Part shown: in pieces, positions 43,717 through 53,200 of the stretch | Layout of the letters: every line of letters starts with the position of its first letter | How positions within the stretch are numbered: the first letter of the stretch is position 1 | Source of the DNA: Hydrogenophaga aromaticivorans | GTDB taxonomy: Bacteria; Pseudomonadota; Gammaproteobacteria; Burkholderiales; Burkholderiaceae_C | Assembly (NCBI RefSeq): GCF_013387465.1 | Contig: NZ_VYGV01000004.1 | Coordinates: 41,822 to 105,821, forward strand | Length of the DNA: 64,000 nucleotides | Direction of reading: 5' to 3' | Program-made: the position numbers and the translations under genes | Notes under the pieces: model-generated | What the model saw: only the letters and a program-made list of their open reading frames with translations | Database searches by the model: none | Told to the model about the DNA's origin: nothing

Positions 43717-44114
43717 GGTGGCGCGCGTGCGATGAAACAGCCGTAACAATTTGCACCATTGTTGGCCAAAAGGCATGAAATGCCTGTTGCACATGTGCGC
43801 CAGAATGGTGGCGAACGTCGTTTTTTTGGGCTGCGCGATCGGTGGCGCTGCACCCCCGCGCGTTCCGGATGGCATCCCCCAGTTCTTCATTTGTGCAGAA
43901 CGGCCCTGCCGACCGCATTCAGTCTTTCATTATTTGCGTGTTCATGGAAAGGTTCTTTCTCGAACAGGGCAAACACGGGCATGAAAAGCAAACACCTGTC
44001 AGTGCCCGGGTCATACACTGTGCGGCACACTGAAACCCGCTCGCACCCACCCGGAGCGACCCGAAAAAAACCCGCCCACGAGGCGGTTCACCGGCCTTGC
44101 CAGGAGACAACAAG
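43717..44114. promoter_or_regulatory. Divergent intergenic region, glycosyltransferases / oxidoreductase
   Basis: This 398-base stretch (or ~220 if the GT32 gene starts further upstream) separates two divergently read units. It should hold both promoters. The oxidoreductase side ends with a clear AGGAGA ribosome binding site at 44102. No other gene or clear repeat was seen. Confidence 0.45.
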
Positions 44115-47100
44115 ATGAACGCCCCACTGCCCGAACACATCCGCCGCGCGCTCGAAACCGTCACGCTGGACGACAAATATTCCCTCGACCACGGCCGCGC
44201 CTTCATGAGCGGCGTGCAGGCGTTGGTGAAGCTGCCCATGCTGCAGCGCCAGCGCGACGCGCTGCAGGGCAAGAACACGGCGGGCTTCATCAGCGGGTAC
44301 CGCGGTTCGCCGCTCGGCGGCTACGACCAGGCCCTGCAGAAGGCGGCGCCCTATCTGAAGCAGCAGAACATCGTCTTCCAGCCGGGCGTGAACGAGGAGC
44401 TGGCGGCGACCGCGCTCTGGGGCACGCAGCAGCTGGGCTTTGCACCGCCCGGCTCCAACAAGTTCGACGGCGTCTTCGGCATCTGGTACGGCAAGGGCCC
44501 GGGCGTGGACCGCTGTTCCGACGTGTTCAAGCACGCCAACATGGCCGGCACCACACCCTGGGGCGGCGTGATCGCGGTGGCCGGTGACGACCACGTGGCC
44601 AAGAGCAGCACCGCCGCGCACCAGAGCGACCACATCTTCAAGGCCTGCGGCCTGCCGGTGTTCTTCCCGACCAGCGTGCAGGACATCCTGGACCTGGGGC
44701 AACACGCCATCGCCATGAGCCGTTTCTCCGGCGTCTGGGCCGGCATGAAGACGATCCAGGAGATCGTCGAGTCCAGCGCCACGGCGATGATCGACCCCGA
44801 GCGGGTCGAGATCGTGATCCCCGAGTTCGACATGCCGCCCGGCGGCGTGCACATCCGCTGGCCCGACCACGCGCTGGACCAGGAAGCGCGCCTGTTCGAC
44901 TACAAGTGGTACGCCGCGCTGGCTTACATCCGGGCCAACAAGCTGAACCACAACGTGATCGCCGGCCCGAACGACCGCTTCGGCATCATCGCCAGCGGCA
45001 AGGCTTTCAACGACACGCGCCAGGCGCTGCTGGACCTGGGCCTGGACGACGCCACCTGCCGCCGCATCGGCCTGCGCCTGCACAAGGTCAACGTGGTGTG
45101 GCCGCTGGAAGCGCAGACCACGCGCGAATTCGCCACCGGCCTGCGCGAGATCCTGGTGGTGGAGGAGAAACGCCAGGTCATCGAATACCAGCTGAAAGAG
45201 GAGCTCTACAACTGGCGCGGCGACGTGCGGCCCAACGTGCTGGGCAAGTTCGACGAGGTCGAAGGCGATTTCAGCGGTGGCGAGTGGAGCATGCCCAACC
45301 CGAGTGCCCACACCCTGCTGCGCGCCAACGCCGACCTGTCGCCGGCCATCATCGCGCGCGCCGTGGCGCGCCGCCTGCGCAAGCTGGGTCTGCCCGAGGA
45401 CGTGCAGGCGCGCATTGACGCGCAGCTCGCGATCCTGACGGCGCAAGAGCAGTCGATGCAGACCCTGCTGACCAAGGGCGTGGAAGGCGCCGAGCGCCAG
45501 CCCTGGTTCTGCTCGGGCTGCCCGCACAACACCTCGACCAAGGTGCCCGAAGGCTCGCGCGCCATGGCCGGCATCGGCTGCCATTTCATGACCATCTGGA
45601 TGGACCGCGCCACCGTGGGCTTCACCCAGATGGGCGGCGAGGGTGTGCCGTGGATCGGGCAGCAACCCTTTTCCCATGACCAGCACATGTTCGCCAACCT
45701 GGGCGACGGCACCTACTTCCACAGCGGCATCCTGGCGATCCGCCAGAGCATCGCCGCCGGCGTGAACATCACCTACAAGATCCTCTACAACGACGCCGTC
45801 GCCATGACGGGTGGCCAGCAGGTGGGCGAGCGCCCCGAGGGCCACAGCGTGGTGCAGATCGCACAGAGCATGCGCGCCGAGGGCGCGGTGAAGATCACCA
45901 TCGTGACCGACGAACCGGAAAAGTACGCTTCGGTGAGCGGCCTGCCGAGCGGCATTGCGATCCAGCACCGCGACACGCTGGACGCCGTGCAGCGCGAGTT
46001 CCGCGAGATCAAGGGCACCACGGTCATCATCTACGACCAGACCTGCGCCACCGAAAAACGCCGCCGCCGCAAGCGCGGCACCCTGGTGGACCCGGCCGAG
46101 CGCGTGGTGATCAACGAGCTGGTGTGCGAGGGCTGTGGCGACTGCAGCGTGCAGAGCAACTGCCTGTCGGTGGAGCCGCTGGAGACCGAGTTCGGCCGCA
46201 AGCGCACCATCAACCAGAGCAGCTGCAACAAGGACTTTTCCTGCGTCAAGGGCTTCTGCCCGAGCTTCGTCACCGTCGAAGGCGGCCAGCTGCGCAAGAA
46301 AGACAAGAAGACCGGCGCGCCGGAATGGACCGGCGGCGTGGTGCCGCAACCGGCCCTGCCCGCGCTCGACGCCGAGGCCTGGGGCATCATCGTCGCGGGC
46401 GTCGGTGGCACCGGCGTCATCACCATCGGCCAGCTGCTGGGCATGGCGGCGCACATCGAAGGCAAGGGCATCGTCACGCAGGATGCGGCGGGCCTGGCGC
46501 AAAAGGGTGGCGCCACCTGGAGCCACGTGCTGATCGGCGCGCACCAGGATGCGATCCGCACCACGCGCGTGTCGGCCGCCTCGGCCGACCTCGTGATCGG
46601 CTGCGACCCCATCGTCGCCGCGCACAAGGACACCTGGCTGCGCCTGCGCGCGGGCCGCAGCCACGTGGCGCTCAACGCCAGCGCCACGCCCACGGCCGCC
46701 TTCGTGACCAACCCGGACTGGCAGAACCCGGCGCAGGCCTGCGTGGACGCGCTGACCCGCAGCCTGGGCGCGGACGAAGTGGGCGTGTTCGACGCCGAAG
46801 CCGCTTCGACCCGGCTGATGGGCGACAGCATCTACACCAACCCCATGATGCTGGGCTACGCCTGGCAGCGTGGCTGGGTGCCGCTGGGGCTGGACGCGCT
46901 GATGCGCGCCATCGAACTCAACGCGGTGCAGGTGGACAAGAACAAGGCCGCCTTCGAGTGGGGCCGCCGCGCCGCGCACGCACCGTTGGCCGTGGCCGCG
47001 CTGCTGGCCCCGGCCGGCGCGGGCGCGCAGGTGATCCAGTTCAAGAAGCGCGAAAGCGTGGCCGAGCTGATCGCGCGCCGCGTGGAGTTCCTCACCGGCT

Positions 47101-47705
47101 ACCAGAATGCGGCTTACGCCGCCGACTACCAGCGCTTCGTGGAGAAGGTGCGGGCGGTGGAAGCGCCGCTGGGCAAATCGACCCTGACCGCGGCCGTGGC
47201 GCGTTACCTCTTCAAGCTGATGGCCTACAAGGACGAGTACGAGGTGGCGCGGCTGCACAGCGATCCGGCGTTCCACGCCCGGCTGGCGAGCCAGTTCGAG
47301 GGCGACTTCAAGCTGCAGGTGCACCTGGCGCCGCCGCTGATCGCGAAGAAGAACAACAAGGGCGAGCTGGTCAAGCAGAAGTTCGGCCCCTACATGTTCA
47401 CCGTCTTCCGCTGGCTGGCGAAGTTCAAGGGCCTGCGCGGCACGGCGCTGGACATCTTCGGCCGCACCGAAGAGCGCCGCACCGAGCGCGCCCTGATCGG
47501 CGAATACCGCGAGGCCATCGAGTCGCTGCTGGACACGCTGGACGCCGGCAACCACGCGCTGGCCCTGGAGATCGCCAGCGTGCCCGAGCAGATCAAGGGC
47601 TATGGCCACGTGAAGGCGCGCAACCTGGCGGCGGCGAGCAGCCGCTGGGCGGCGTTGCGGGATCAGTGGCGCAACGGCGAGACAACCGAGGTCCGGGTGG
47701 CCTGA
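44115..47705 (+). CDS. Indolepyruvate:ferredoxin oxidoreductase, fused alpha/beta
   Basis: About 1196 residues. This thiamine-diphosphate enzyme converts aryl-pyruvates (and possibly branched 2-oxoacids) to acyl-CoA with ferredoxin, in aromatic amino-acid breakdown. The N-terminal pyrimidine-binding part has AGFISGYRGSPLGGYDQALQ. The TPP core has PWFCSGCPHNTSTKVPEGSR and ANLGDGTYFHSGILAIRQS. An iron-sulfur section holds CEGCGDCSVQSNC and SSCNKDFSCVKGFCPSF. The C-terminal gamma-like domain (WGIIVAGVGGTGVITIGQLL) corresponds to IorB. The fused form is usual in Proteobacteria. It is monocistronic, with a large palindrome after the stop. Confidence 0.95.
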   Translation: MNAPLPEHIRRALETVTLDDKYSLDHGRAFMSGVQALVKLPMLQRQRDALQGKNTAGFISGYRGSPLGGYDQALQKAAPYLKQQNIVFQPGVNEELAATALWGTQQLGFAPPGSNKFDGVFGIWYGKGPGVDRCSDVFKHANMAGTTPWGGVIAVAGDDHVAKSSTAAHQSDHIFKACGLPVFFPTSVQDILDLGQHAIAMSRFSGVWAGMKTIQEIVESSATAMIDPERVEIVIPEFDMPPGGVHIRWPDHALDQEARLFDYKWYAALAYIRANKLNHNVIAGPNDRFGIIASGKAFNDTRQALLDLGLDDATCRRIGLRLHKVNVVWPLEAQTTREFATGLREILVVEEKRQVIEYQLKEELYNWRGDVRPNVLGKFDEVEGDFSGGEWSMPNPSAHTLLRANADLSPAIIARAVARRLRKLGLPEDVQARIDAQLAILTAQEQSMQTLLTKGVEGAERQPWFCSGCPHNTSTKVPEGSRAMAGIGCHFMTIWMDRATVGFTQMGGEGVPWIGQQPFSHDQHMFANLGDGTYFHSGILAIRQSIAAGVNITYKILYNDAVAMTGGQQVGERPEGHSVVQIAQSMRAEGAVKITIVTDEPEKYASVSGLPSGIAIQHRDTLDAVQREFREIKGTTVIIYDQTCATEKRRRRKRGTLVDPAERVVINELVCEGCGDCSVQSNCLSVEPLETEFGRKRTINQSSCNKDFSCVKGFCPSFVTVEGGQLRKKDKKTGAPEWTGGVVPQPALPALDAEAWGIIVAGVGGTGVITIGQLLGMAAHIEGKGIVTQDAAGLAQKGGATWSHVLIGAHQDAIRTTRVSAASADLVIGCDPIVAAHKDTWLRLRAGRSHVALNASATPTAAFVTNPDWQNPAQACVDALTRSLGADEVGVFDAEAASTRLMGDSIYTNPMMLGYAWQRGWVPLGLDALMRAIELNAVQVDKNKAAFEWGRRAAHAPLAVAALLAPAGAGAQVIQFKKRESVAELIARRVEFLTGYQNAAYAADYQRFVEKVRAVEAPLGKSTLTAAVARYLFKLMAYKDEYEVARLHSDPAFHARLASQFEGDFKLQVHLAPPLIAKKNNKGELVKQKFGPYMFTVFRWLAKFKGLRGTALDIFGRTEERRTERALIGEYREAIESLLDTLDAGNHALALEIASVPEQIKGYGHVKARNLAAASSRWAALRDQWRNGETTEVRVA

Positions 47706-47716
47706 CCCGAACCCGT

Positions 47717-47740
47717 GCCACCGACCCCGGGGTCGGTGGC
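47717..47740 (+). terminator. Perfect 24-base palindrome after the oxidoreductase gene
   Basis: The palindrome is centred at 47728/47729, with half-site GCCACCGACCCC. It starts 12 bases after the stop codon and can form a 10-12 bp stem. Only TTCCTC follows, so it is a weak intrinsic terminator or an RNA-stabilising hairpin. Confidence 0.6.
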
Positions 47741-47772
47741 TTCCTCGGGGGATACCCCAGTGACCCCGGCCA

Positions 47773-47789
47773 CTTAAGCCTCCGTTAAG
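47773..47789 (+). promoter_or_regulatory. PmrA/QseB-type direct-repeat box before the response regulator gene
   Basis: CTTAAG-CCTCC-GTTAAG gives two TTAAG half-sites 11 bases apart, the spacing of the PmrA box (YTTAAK-N5-YTTAAK). It lies ~53 bases before the start of an OmpR-family regulator of the same broad subgroup, so autoregulation is likely. A second copy occurs at 58646-58662. Confidence 0.6.
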
Positions 47790-47842
47790 AAAGCGTTCAC
47801 ACCATGGTCCGCGTTGCCCATGCAACGTCATGAGGGGCCAAC

Positions 47843-48553
47843 ATGCGGATTTTGGTGGTTGAAGACGATGCCGGGATCGCCAGGGGCTTGCGCACCAATC
47901 TCAAGCAGCGCGGCTACGTGGTGGATGTCTGCGATTCGGTACAGCACGCCTGGACCAGTGTCAGTGTCGAGCGCTTCGATCTGATCCTGCTGGACCTGGG
48001 ACTGAGCGACGGAGACGGTTCGGAGCTGCTGCAACGCATCCGCCAGTGCACGCCCTCGCAGAGTGCACACCTCAACACCGACACGCCGGTGCTGATCATC
48101 ACGGCGCGCGAAGGGGTCTCCGACCGGATCAGCGGCCTGAACCGCGGCGCCGACGATTACCTGGTCAAGCCGTTCGACTTCGACGAGCTCGAAGCCCGGA
48201 TGCGCGCCTTGCTGCGCCGTGCCGCCGGACGTTCGCAGCCGACGGTCACACGGGGCAATATCGTGATCGATCCGGCCAACCGCTCCGTGTTGCTCGATGG
48301 CACGCCTGTGGAACTGTCGCGGCGCGAGTACACCTTGCTGCTCCTGTTGCTCAACGCCAAAGGGCGCATCCTGTCGCGTCAGCAGCTTGAAGACCGTCTC
48401 TACAACTGGGACGGTCTGGTGGAGAGCAACGCCGTGGAGGTGCATGTGCACCACCTGCGCCGCAAGCTGGGCGACGGCTTGATTTTCAACATGCGTGGGG
48501 TGGGCTACTACATTCCCCAGCCGGAAACCGAGCGCCAGTCGCTGCCGACATGA
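47843..48553 (+). CDS. OmpR-family response regulator (QseB/PmrA/TctD-like)
   Basis: This 236-residue protein has a receiver domain (MRILVVEDDAGIARGLRTNL; acceptor Asp 51 in LILLDLGLSDGDG; conserved Thr/Lys in LIITAREG and DDYLVKPFDF). A winged-helix output domain follows (LSRREYTLLLLLLNAKGRIL and SNAVEVHVHHLRRKLGDGLI). Its stop overlaps the sensor kinase ATG by four bases. A direct-repeat box lies in front of it. The order RR then HK matches QseBC/PmrAB-type operons. Confidence 0.95.
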   Translation: MRILVVEDDAGIARGLRTNLKQRGYVVDVCDSVQHAWTSVSVERFDLILLDLGLSDGDGSELLQRIRQCTPSQSAHLNTDTPVLIITAREGVSDRISGLNRGADDYLVKPFDFDELEARMRALLRRAAGRSQPTVTRGNIVIDPANRSVLLDGTPVELSRREYTLLLLLLNAKGRILSRQQLEDRLYNWDGLVESNAVEVHVHHLRRKLGDGLIFNMRGVGYYIPQPETERQSLPT

Positions 48554-49980
48554 ACCCGCTGCACCTCCAGCCCACCCTCACCCGGCGCCTGCAGCTGTGG
48601 GTGCTGTGCGCGCTGGTCGTGATGTGGCTGGGCTTCGTGTGGCTGGCCTACAAGACCGGTGCCAACGAGTCCGACGAATTGACCGATGGCCACCTGGCCA
48701 GCATGACGGCGATGCTGCTGAACCAGCGGTCGCTGGACTTTGTGGCGGATGCCCACCAGACACCCCGTGTGCGGGCGCCGCGGCTGATCTACCACGACTA
48801 CCAGCAGACGCTGAGCGTGGCGTCGTGGGACGCGCAGGGCCGCCTGCTGGCCTTTCAGGGCGATGCCCCGGTGCCGTCTTTCGATGCCGCGACGGGGTTC
48901 CGGGAGCTGGCGCTGGGTGAGCCCGAGACCCGCTGGCGGGTGTTTTCGCAGTGGGACGTCAGCCGCAGTCGCATGGTGATGGTGCTCCTGAACATGGGGG
49001 AACGCGCCGATCTGGCCGCGGACATTGCGCAGCAGATGAGCGTGCCAGGCTTCTGGATGCTGCCGGCCTTGTCGGCGTTGCTCATGCTGGCCATCTGGCG
49101 TGGCCTGCGACCGCTCTACCAGCTGTCCGCCGAAGTGGCGCGCATCGATGTGGCGCGGGCGGAACGTGTGCCCGAGCGCTACAACATGCGCGAATTTGCA
49201 TCGGTGGTCTCTTCCATCAACACCTTGATCAACAACCACAGCGCAGCGCTGGAACGCGAGCGCCAGCTGGCCAATGAGGTGGCGCATGAGCTGCGCACGC
49301 CCCTGTCCTCGCTGTCCTTGCAGCTCAAGGCGCTGCAGGGCTGGCTCGATCCGGAGGAGCGTCAGGAAATCCTGGCCCAGATGGAGTGCGACACATTGCG
49401 CGCCGGCCGTGTGCTGAACCAGCTGCTGGCGCTGGCACGCGCCAGCCGGACCGAGATGCAGAACATGGCCGAACCCGTCGATCTCGGCGCCATGGTGCGC
49501 CGGCTGGCGGCGGATGTCGTCCGCAATCCCCGGGTGGACAACCGTCCGCTCCGCGTGGACGTGCGTGAGGAGGTGACCGTCCATGCCCACCCGTTGCTGG
49601 TGGAGCTGGCTTTGTGCAATCTGGTCGACAACGCCTTGCAGCACACCCCACCGGGCACCGCGGTGGCGATCCAGTTGCTGCGGGCGGGTGCCGAGGTGTG
49701 GCTTCAGGTGTGTGATGACGGCACAAGCCATACGGCCCCGCTCGCCGCGCTCCGCCGCCCCCACGCCACCGAGCGGCTGGGCCTGGGGCACAAGATCGTC
49801 CAGCGGGCGATGGAAGTCCAGGGCGGGCGCTTCGAACGGGCCGAAGCGCCGGCGCCTTTCACCACCTGCTTCCGGTTGGTGTTTGTGGTCGGGATCCGGA
49901 CCCTGGCCGAAGGGCCGGACAAGACGGCCACTTCCGCACCAGACGATCTCTCGCCTTTGCCTGCCTTCCCGTCTGCCTGA
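48550..49980 (+). CDS. Membrane sensor histidine kinase (QseC/PmrB-like)
   Basis: This 476-residue kinase has two membrane helices (~15-35, LWVLCALVVMWLGFVWLAYK; ~158-178, VPGFWMLPALSALLMLAIW) around a ~120-residue periplasmic sensor. A HAMP-like linker follows, then the H-box NEVAHELRTPLSSLSL with His 246. The ATPase domain has NLVDNALQHTPPG (N box), a short G1 (VCDDG) and GLGHKIVQRAMEVQGG (G2). It should phosphorylate the regulator that overlaps it. The signal is unknown. The ATP lid (HTAPLAALRRPHATER) is unusual. Confidence 0.94.
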   Translation: MNPLHLQPTLTRRLQLWVLCALVVMWLGFVWLAYKTGANESDELTDGHLASMTAMLLNQRSLDFVADAHQTPRVRAPRLIYHDYQQTLSVASWDAQGRLLAFQGDAPVPSFDAATGFRELALGEPETRWRVFSQWDVSRSRMVMVLLNMGERADLAADIAQQMSVPGFWMLPALSALLMLAIWRGLRPLYQLSAEVARIDVARAERVPERYNMREFASVVSSINTLINNHSAALERERQLANEVAHELRTPLSSLSLQLKALQGWLDPEERQEILAQMECDTLRAGRVLNQLLALARASRTEMQNMAEPVDLGAMVRRLAADVVRNPRVDNRPLRVDVREEVTVHAHPLLVELALCNLVDNALQHTPPGTAVAIQLLRAGAEVWLQVCDDGTSHTAPLAALRRPHATERLGLGHKIVQRAMEVQGGRFERAEAPAPFTTCFRLVFVVGIRTLAEGPDKTATSAPDDLSPLPAFPSA

Positions 49981-50295
49981 CGGGCGGCGCGAGCCTGGCC
50001 GGCCTGCAGCGCCGGTTCATTCCCTCCCCACGGCTTCACCCTCCGGCGCAATGCGCCCGGTCTGTCATCGCGCTCGATCGGCTGCGCGCGGCGCAGGCGC
50101 CCGCCCGCGGCTGACAGGCCCCCATCCAGAAAGGGGGTAGACCCTACCGAACGGGTGGGGTGTCACCGTAAAGACGTACTTCGGAACACCGATCACAGTA
50201 ATAAAACGTTACTTGTGTCCACTTTCGGTGATCGGGTAACGACCCGTGCGTACTTTCGTTCGCACACCGGTTGTTCTTCTTTTCAGGGGTATTCC
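49981..50295 (+). promoter_or_regulatory. Leader/promoter region of the giant peroxidase gene
   Basis: The 315 bases hold no gene I can support. The last 130 are AT-richer and contain an inverted repeat CCGATCAC (50189-50196) / GTGATCGG (50228-50235) and a small CGGGT-AACG-ACCCG hairpin (50233-50246). A ribosome site AGGGG precedes the ATG at 50296. A separate promoter for the peroxidase with an operator or leader structure is likely. Confidence 0.45.
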
Positions 50296-53200
50296 ATGGC
50301 CACCAACTACCAGCTCAAACCGTACGCCTTCAACTTCAACGACCTGAAGTTTCTGGAAAGACAGATCAACTTCAAGCCGCTGTTCGATGAACAGGGCAAC
50401 GCCATCATCCAGTGGGACGGCACCGGCGCTGTCTACAACTCCAACGACATGGCCACCCGGGTGCTCTATGCCGATCAGGGATCCGCTGTGGCCAACATCG
50501 CTGCGTATGGCACCTCCTACGCCTATGTGACCGATTTCGCCGGCCTGCGCGAGCCGTCGGGTCACAACAACAACCTTTACCTCGTGAACGCCGACTGGGG
50601 CGCCAACGACCAGCCTTTCCTGCAACGCACCCAGGTGGTTTTTGACCAGTACGTCAAGCCGCTGTCGGGTGCCATGCAACCCGACCCCAGCAACCCGGTC
50701 AACTACGACATCGATGGCAATCTCGTGGCGAATCCGACGATGGTGCCGGTCGACCCGAACGCGTTTTATGCACTGAAGTTCGCCACCCCTCCCGCGGCGG
50801 GCGCCGACTACGAAAAGACGGCGACCCACGCGGTGCAGAACGTGGTGGACTACACGCCGCGCATGATCAGCCAGTTGACGACGACGGCGGGCGCGACCTT
50901 TGGCATCGATGGCAACAACCACATCATCAAGGACGCCAACGGCTTCACCCAGGTGAACGACTACGGCGACCTGCAGGCGTCCGGCCTTCTGGATACCCAG
51001 GCGCAAGGCAACACCGAGTACTTCATCGGTGCCACCAACCCCGGCGTGGCGCCGGTCAACGGCTGGTTCGTGTTGTTCGGCCAGTTCTTTGACCACGGCC
51101 TCGATTTCATCGGCAAGGGTTCTGACGGCACCAAGATCACCATCAACCTGGCCACCGACGACCCGATGTATGGCGTGATCGACCCGAACACCGGCCAGCC
51201 CACCACCCAGATCGTCATCTCGCGCGCCGACGTGAGCGGCTTCACCGCCGACGGCACGGCGCAGTGGGTCAACCACACCTCGCCCTACATCGACCAGAGC
51301 CAGACCTACGGCTCCGACCAGGAAGTGACCGACATCCTGCGCGAATGGGTGTCCACCGACGGCGGGCTGACCTACCACGCCAGCTCGCACCTGATCGACG
51401 GCCAGACCTCCGTGGCCTGGAAGAACGCCTTCGGCGAAACCACCAACGCCACCCTGCCCACTTTGAACGAGCTGCGTGCCCACCTGATTGAAACGGGCCG
51501 TGACGATCTGACCTGGGAAGATGTGGCCAACCTGCGTATCCGCGATGCTTCGGGCCATGTGGCCACGGGTGCCGAAGCGGGCTCGTCGGGCCAGGCGCTG
51601 CTGCTGGACTTCAACCCGCGTTTTGACGCTGCCCACTTCACGAATCCGCTGAATCCGGAAGCTGCTGCGGGGTTTGCGGACAACATCGCCACCCTCACGG
51701 CGGCAGCGCAGGCCCTGGGCCCGGACTTCAATTTCGGCTACGACGGCGAGACGATCTTCCTGACGGTGCCCGCCGGCATCATGGGTCCGGGCGCACCGGC
51801 CATGACGGTCACAGGCGCCAGCGCGCTGGCGCTGTGGGTGAACTTCGGTGACTTCAGCATCAAGTCCACGATGCAGGCCGGTCCCGACATCATCGCCGTG
51901 GCCCAGGAAGTCCGTGACGCGGTGGGTGATCTGCTGCTGGCCTCGGTGGGTGACCACTACATCGCCGGCGACGGCCGCGCCAATGAAAACATCGGCCTGA
52001 CCGCCGTGCACCACGTCTGGCACGAAGAGCACAACTTCCAGGTGCGCAACATCCAGAACGCCCTCGCCACCGAAGACCTCCGCCAGGAACGGCTGGACCA
52101 GGCGGGCACCTACGACCACGACCTGCTGAAGGACTGGCAGATCAACACCGGGACGCAGGACGCCAACGGCAACTACACGCATGGGGTGGGTGGCGCCATT
52201 GCCTGGAACGAGGACAAACTCTTCCACGCCGCCAAGATCACGGTGGAGATGGAATACCAGCACACGGCGATCGACCAGTTTGCCCGCACCATCACACCCA
52301 ACATCGCCGAGTTCGTGGGCTACAACGCCGGCTCGCAGGGTGACGTGAGCCTGGACTTCTCGCAGGTGGCCTACCGCTTTGGCCACAGCACGCTGCGCGA
52401 GTCGATCGACACGATGGACCCGAACGGCGACCTCACCGGCGCCATCATGCGCGTGGCGCTGGAGAAAGCCTTTCTCACCCCGGAGTTGTTTGCCAACACC
52501 GGTGCCGCCGCGATCGCGATGGGCATGACGCACCAGCAAGCCAACGAGATCGACGAGTACCTCACGCCCGCCCTGAACCAGGGTCTGCTGGGCCTGCCGC
52601 TGGATCTGGCCGCCATCAACATCGCCCGGGGCCGTGACGTGGGCATCCCGACGCTCAACGCCTTTCGCGCCGCGATCAATCTGGATGAGTACGTGAGCTG
52701 GGCCGACTTCGGCGCCAACATGATCCATCCGGACAACCTGGTGAACTTCATCGCGGCCTACTCGTTTGATGGCGATGTGGCACGCGCCGCCGCGATCATC
52801 GGGCTGGACAACGGCAGCATCGCCGAAGGCGACACCGAGGCGATGGGCTACACCTACCAGCAGGCGCTGGACTTCATGAACAACACCGACGCATCGTTGT
52901 ATGGCGTCGATGGCTTCAACCACATCGACACCTGGCTCGGTGGCCTTGCCGAAGTGCACGTGACCGGCGGCCTGCTGGGTGAAACCTTCGACACGGTGTT
53001 CGCCGACCAGATGACGCGCCTGATGAACGGCGACCGTTTCTACTACCTCTACCGTCTGGACCAGCTGCAGATGGGCGAAGGCATCATCAACGAACAGTTC
53101 AAGGACATCGTCGAGCGCAACACCGGCGCAGAACACCTGAACGGCAGCGTGTTTGCCTACGCCGACAAGTACTACGACCTGGCGGAAGGGGCGCTGGCGG

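Noticed and set aside
44088..47831. 1247-codon minus-strand open frame
   Set aside because: It is the complement of the oxidoreductase gene, which has strong catalytic and iron-sulfur motifs.
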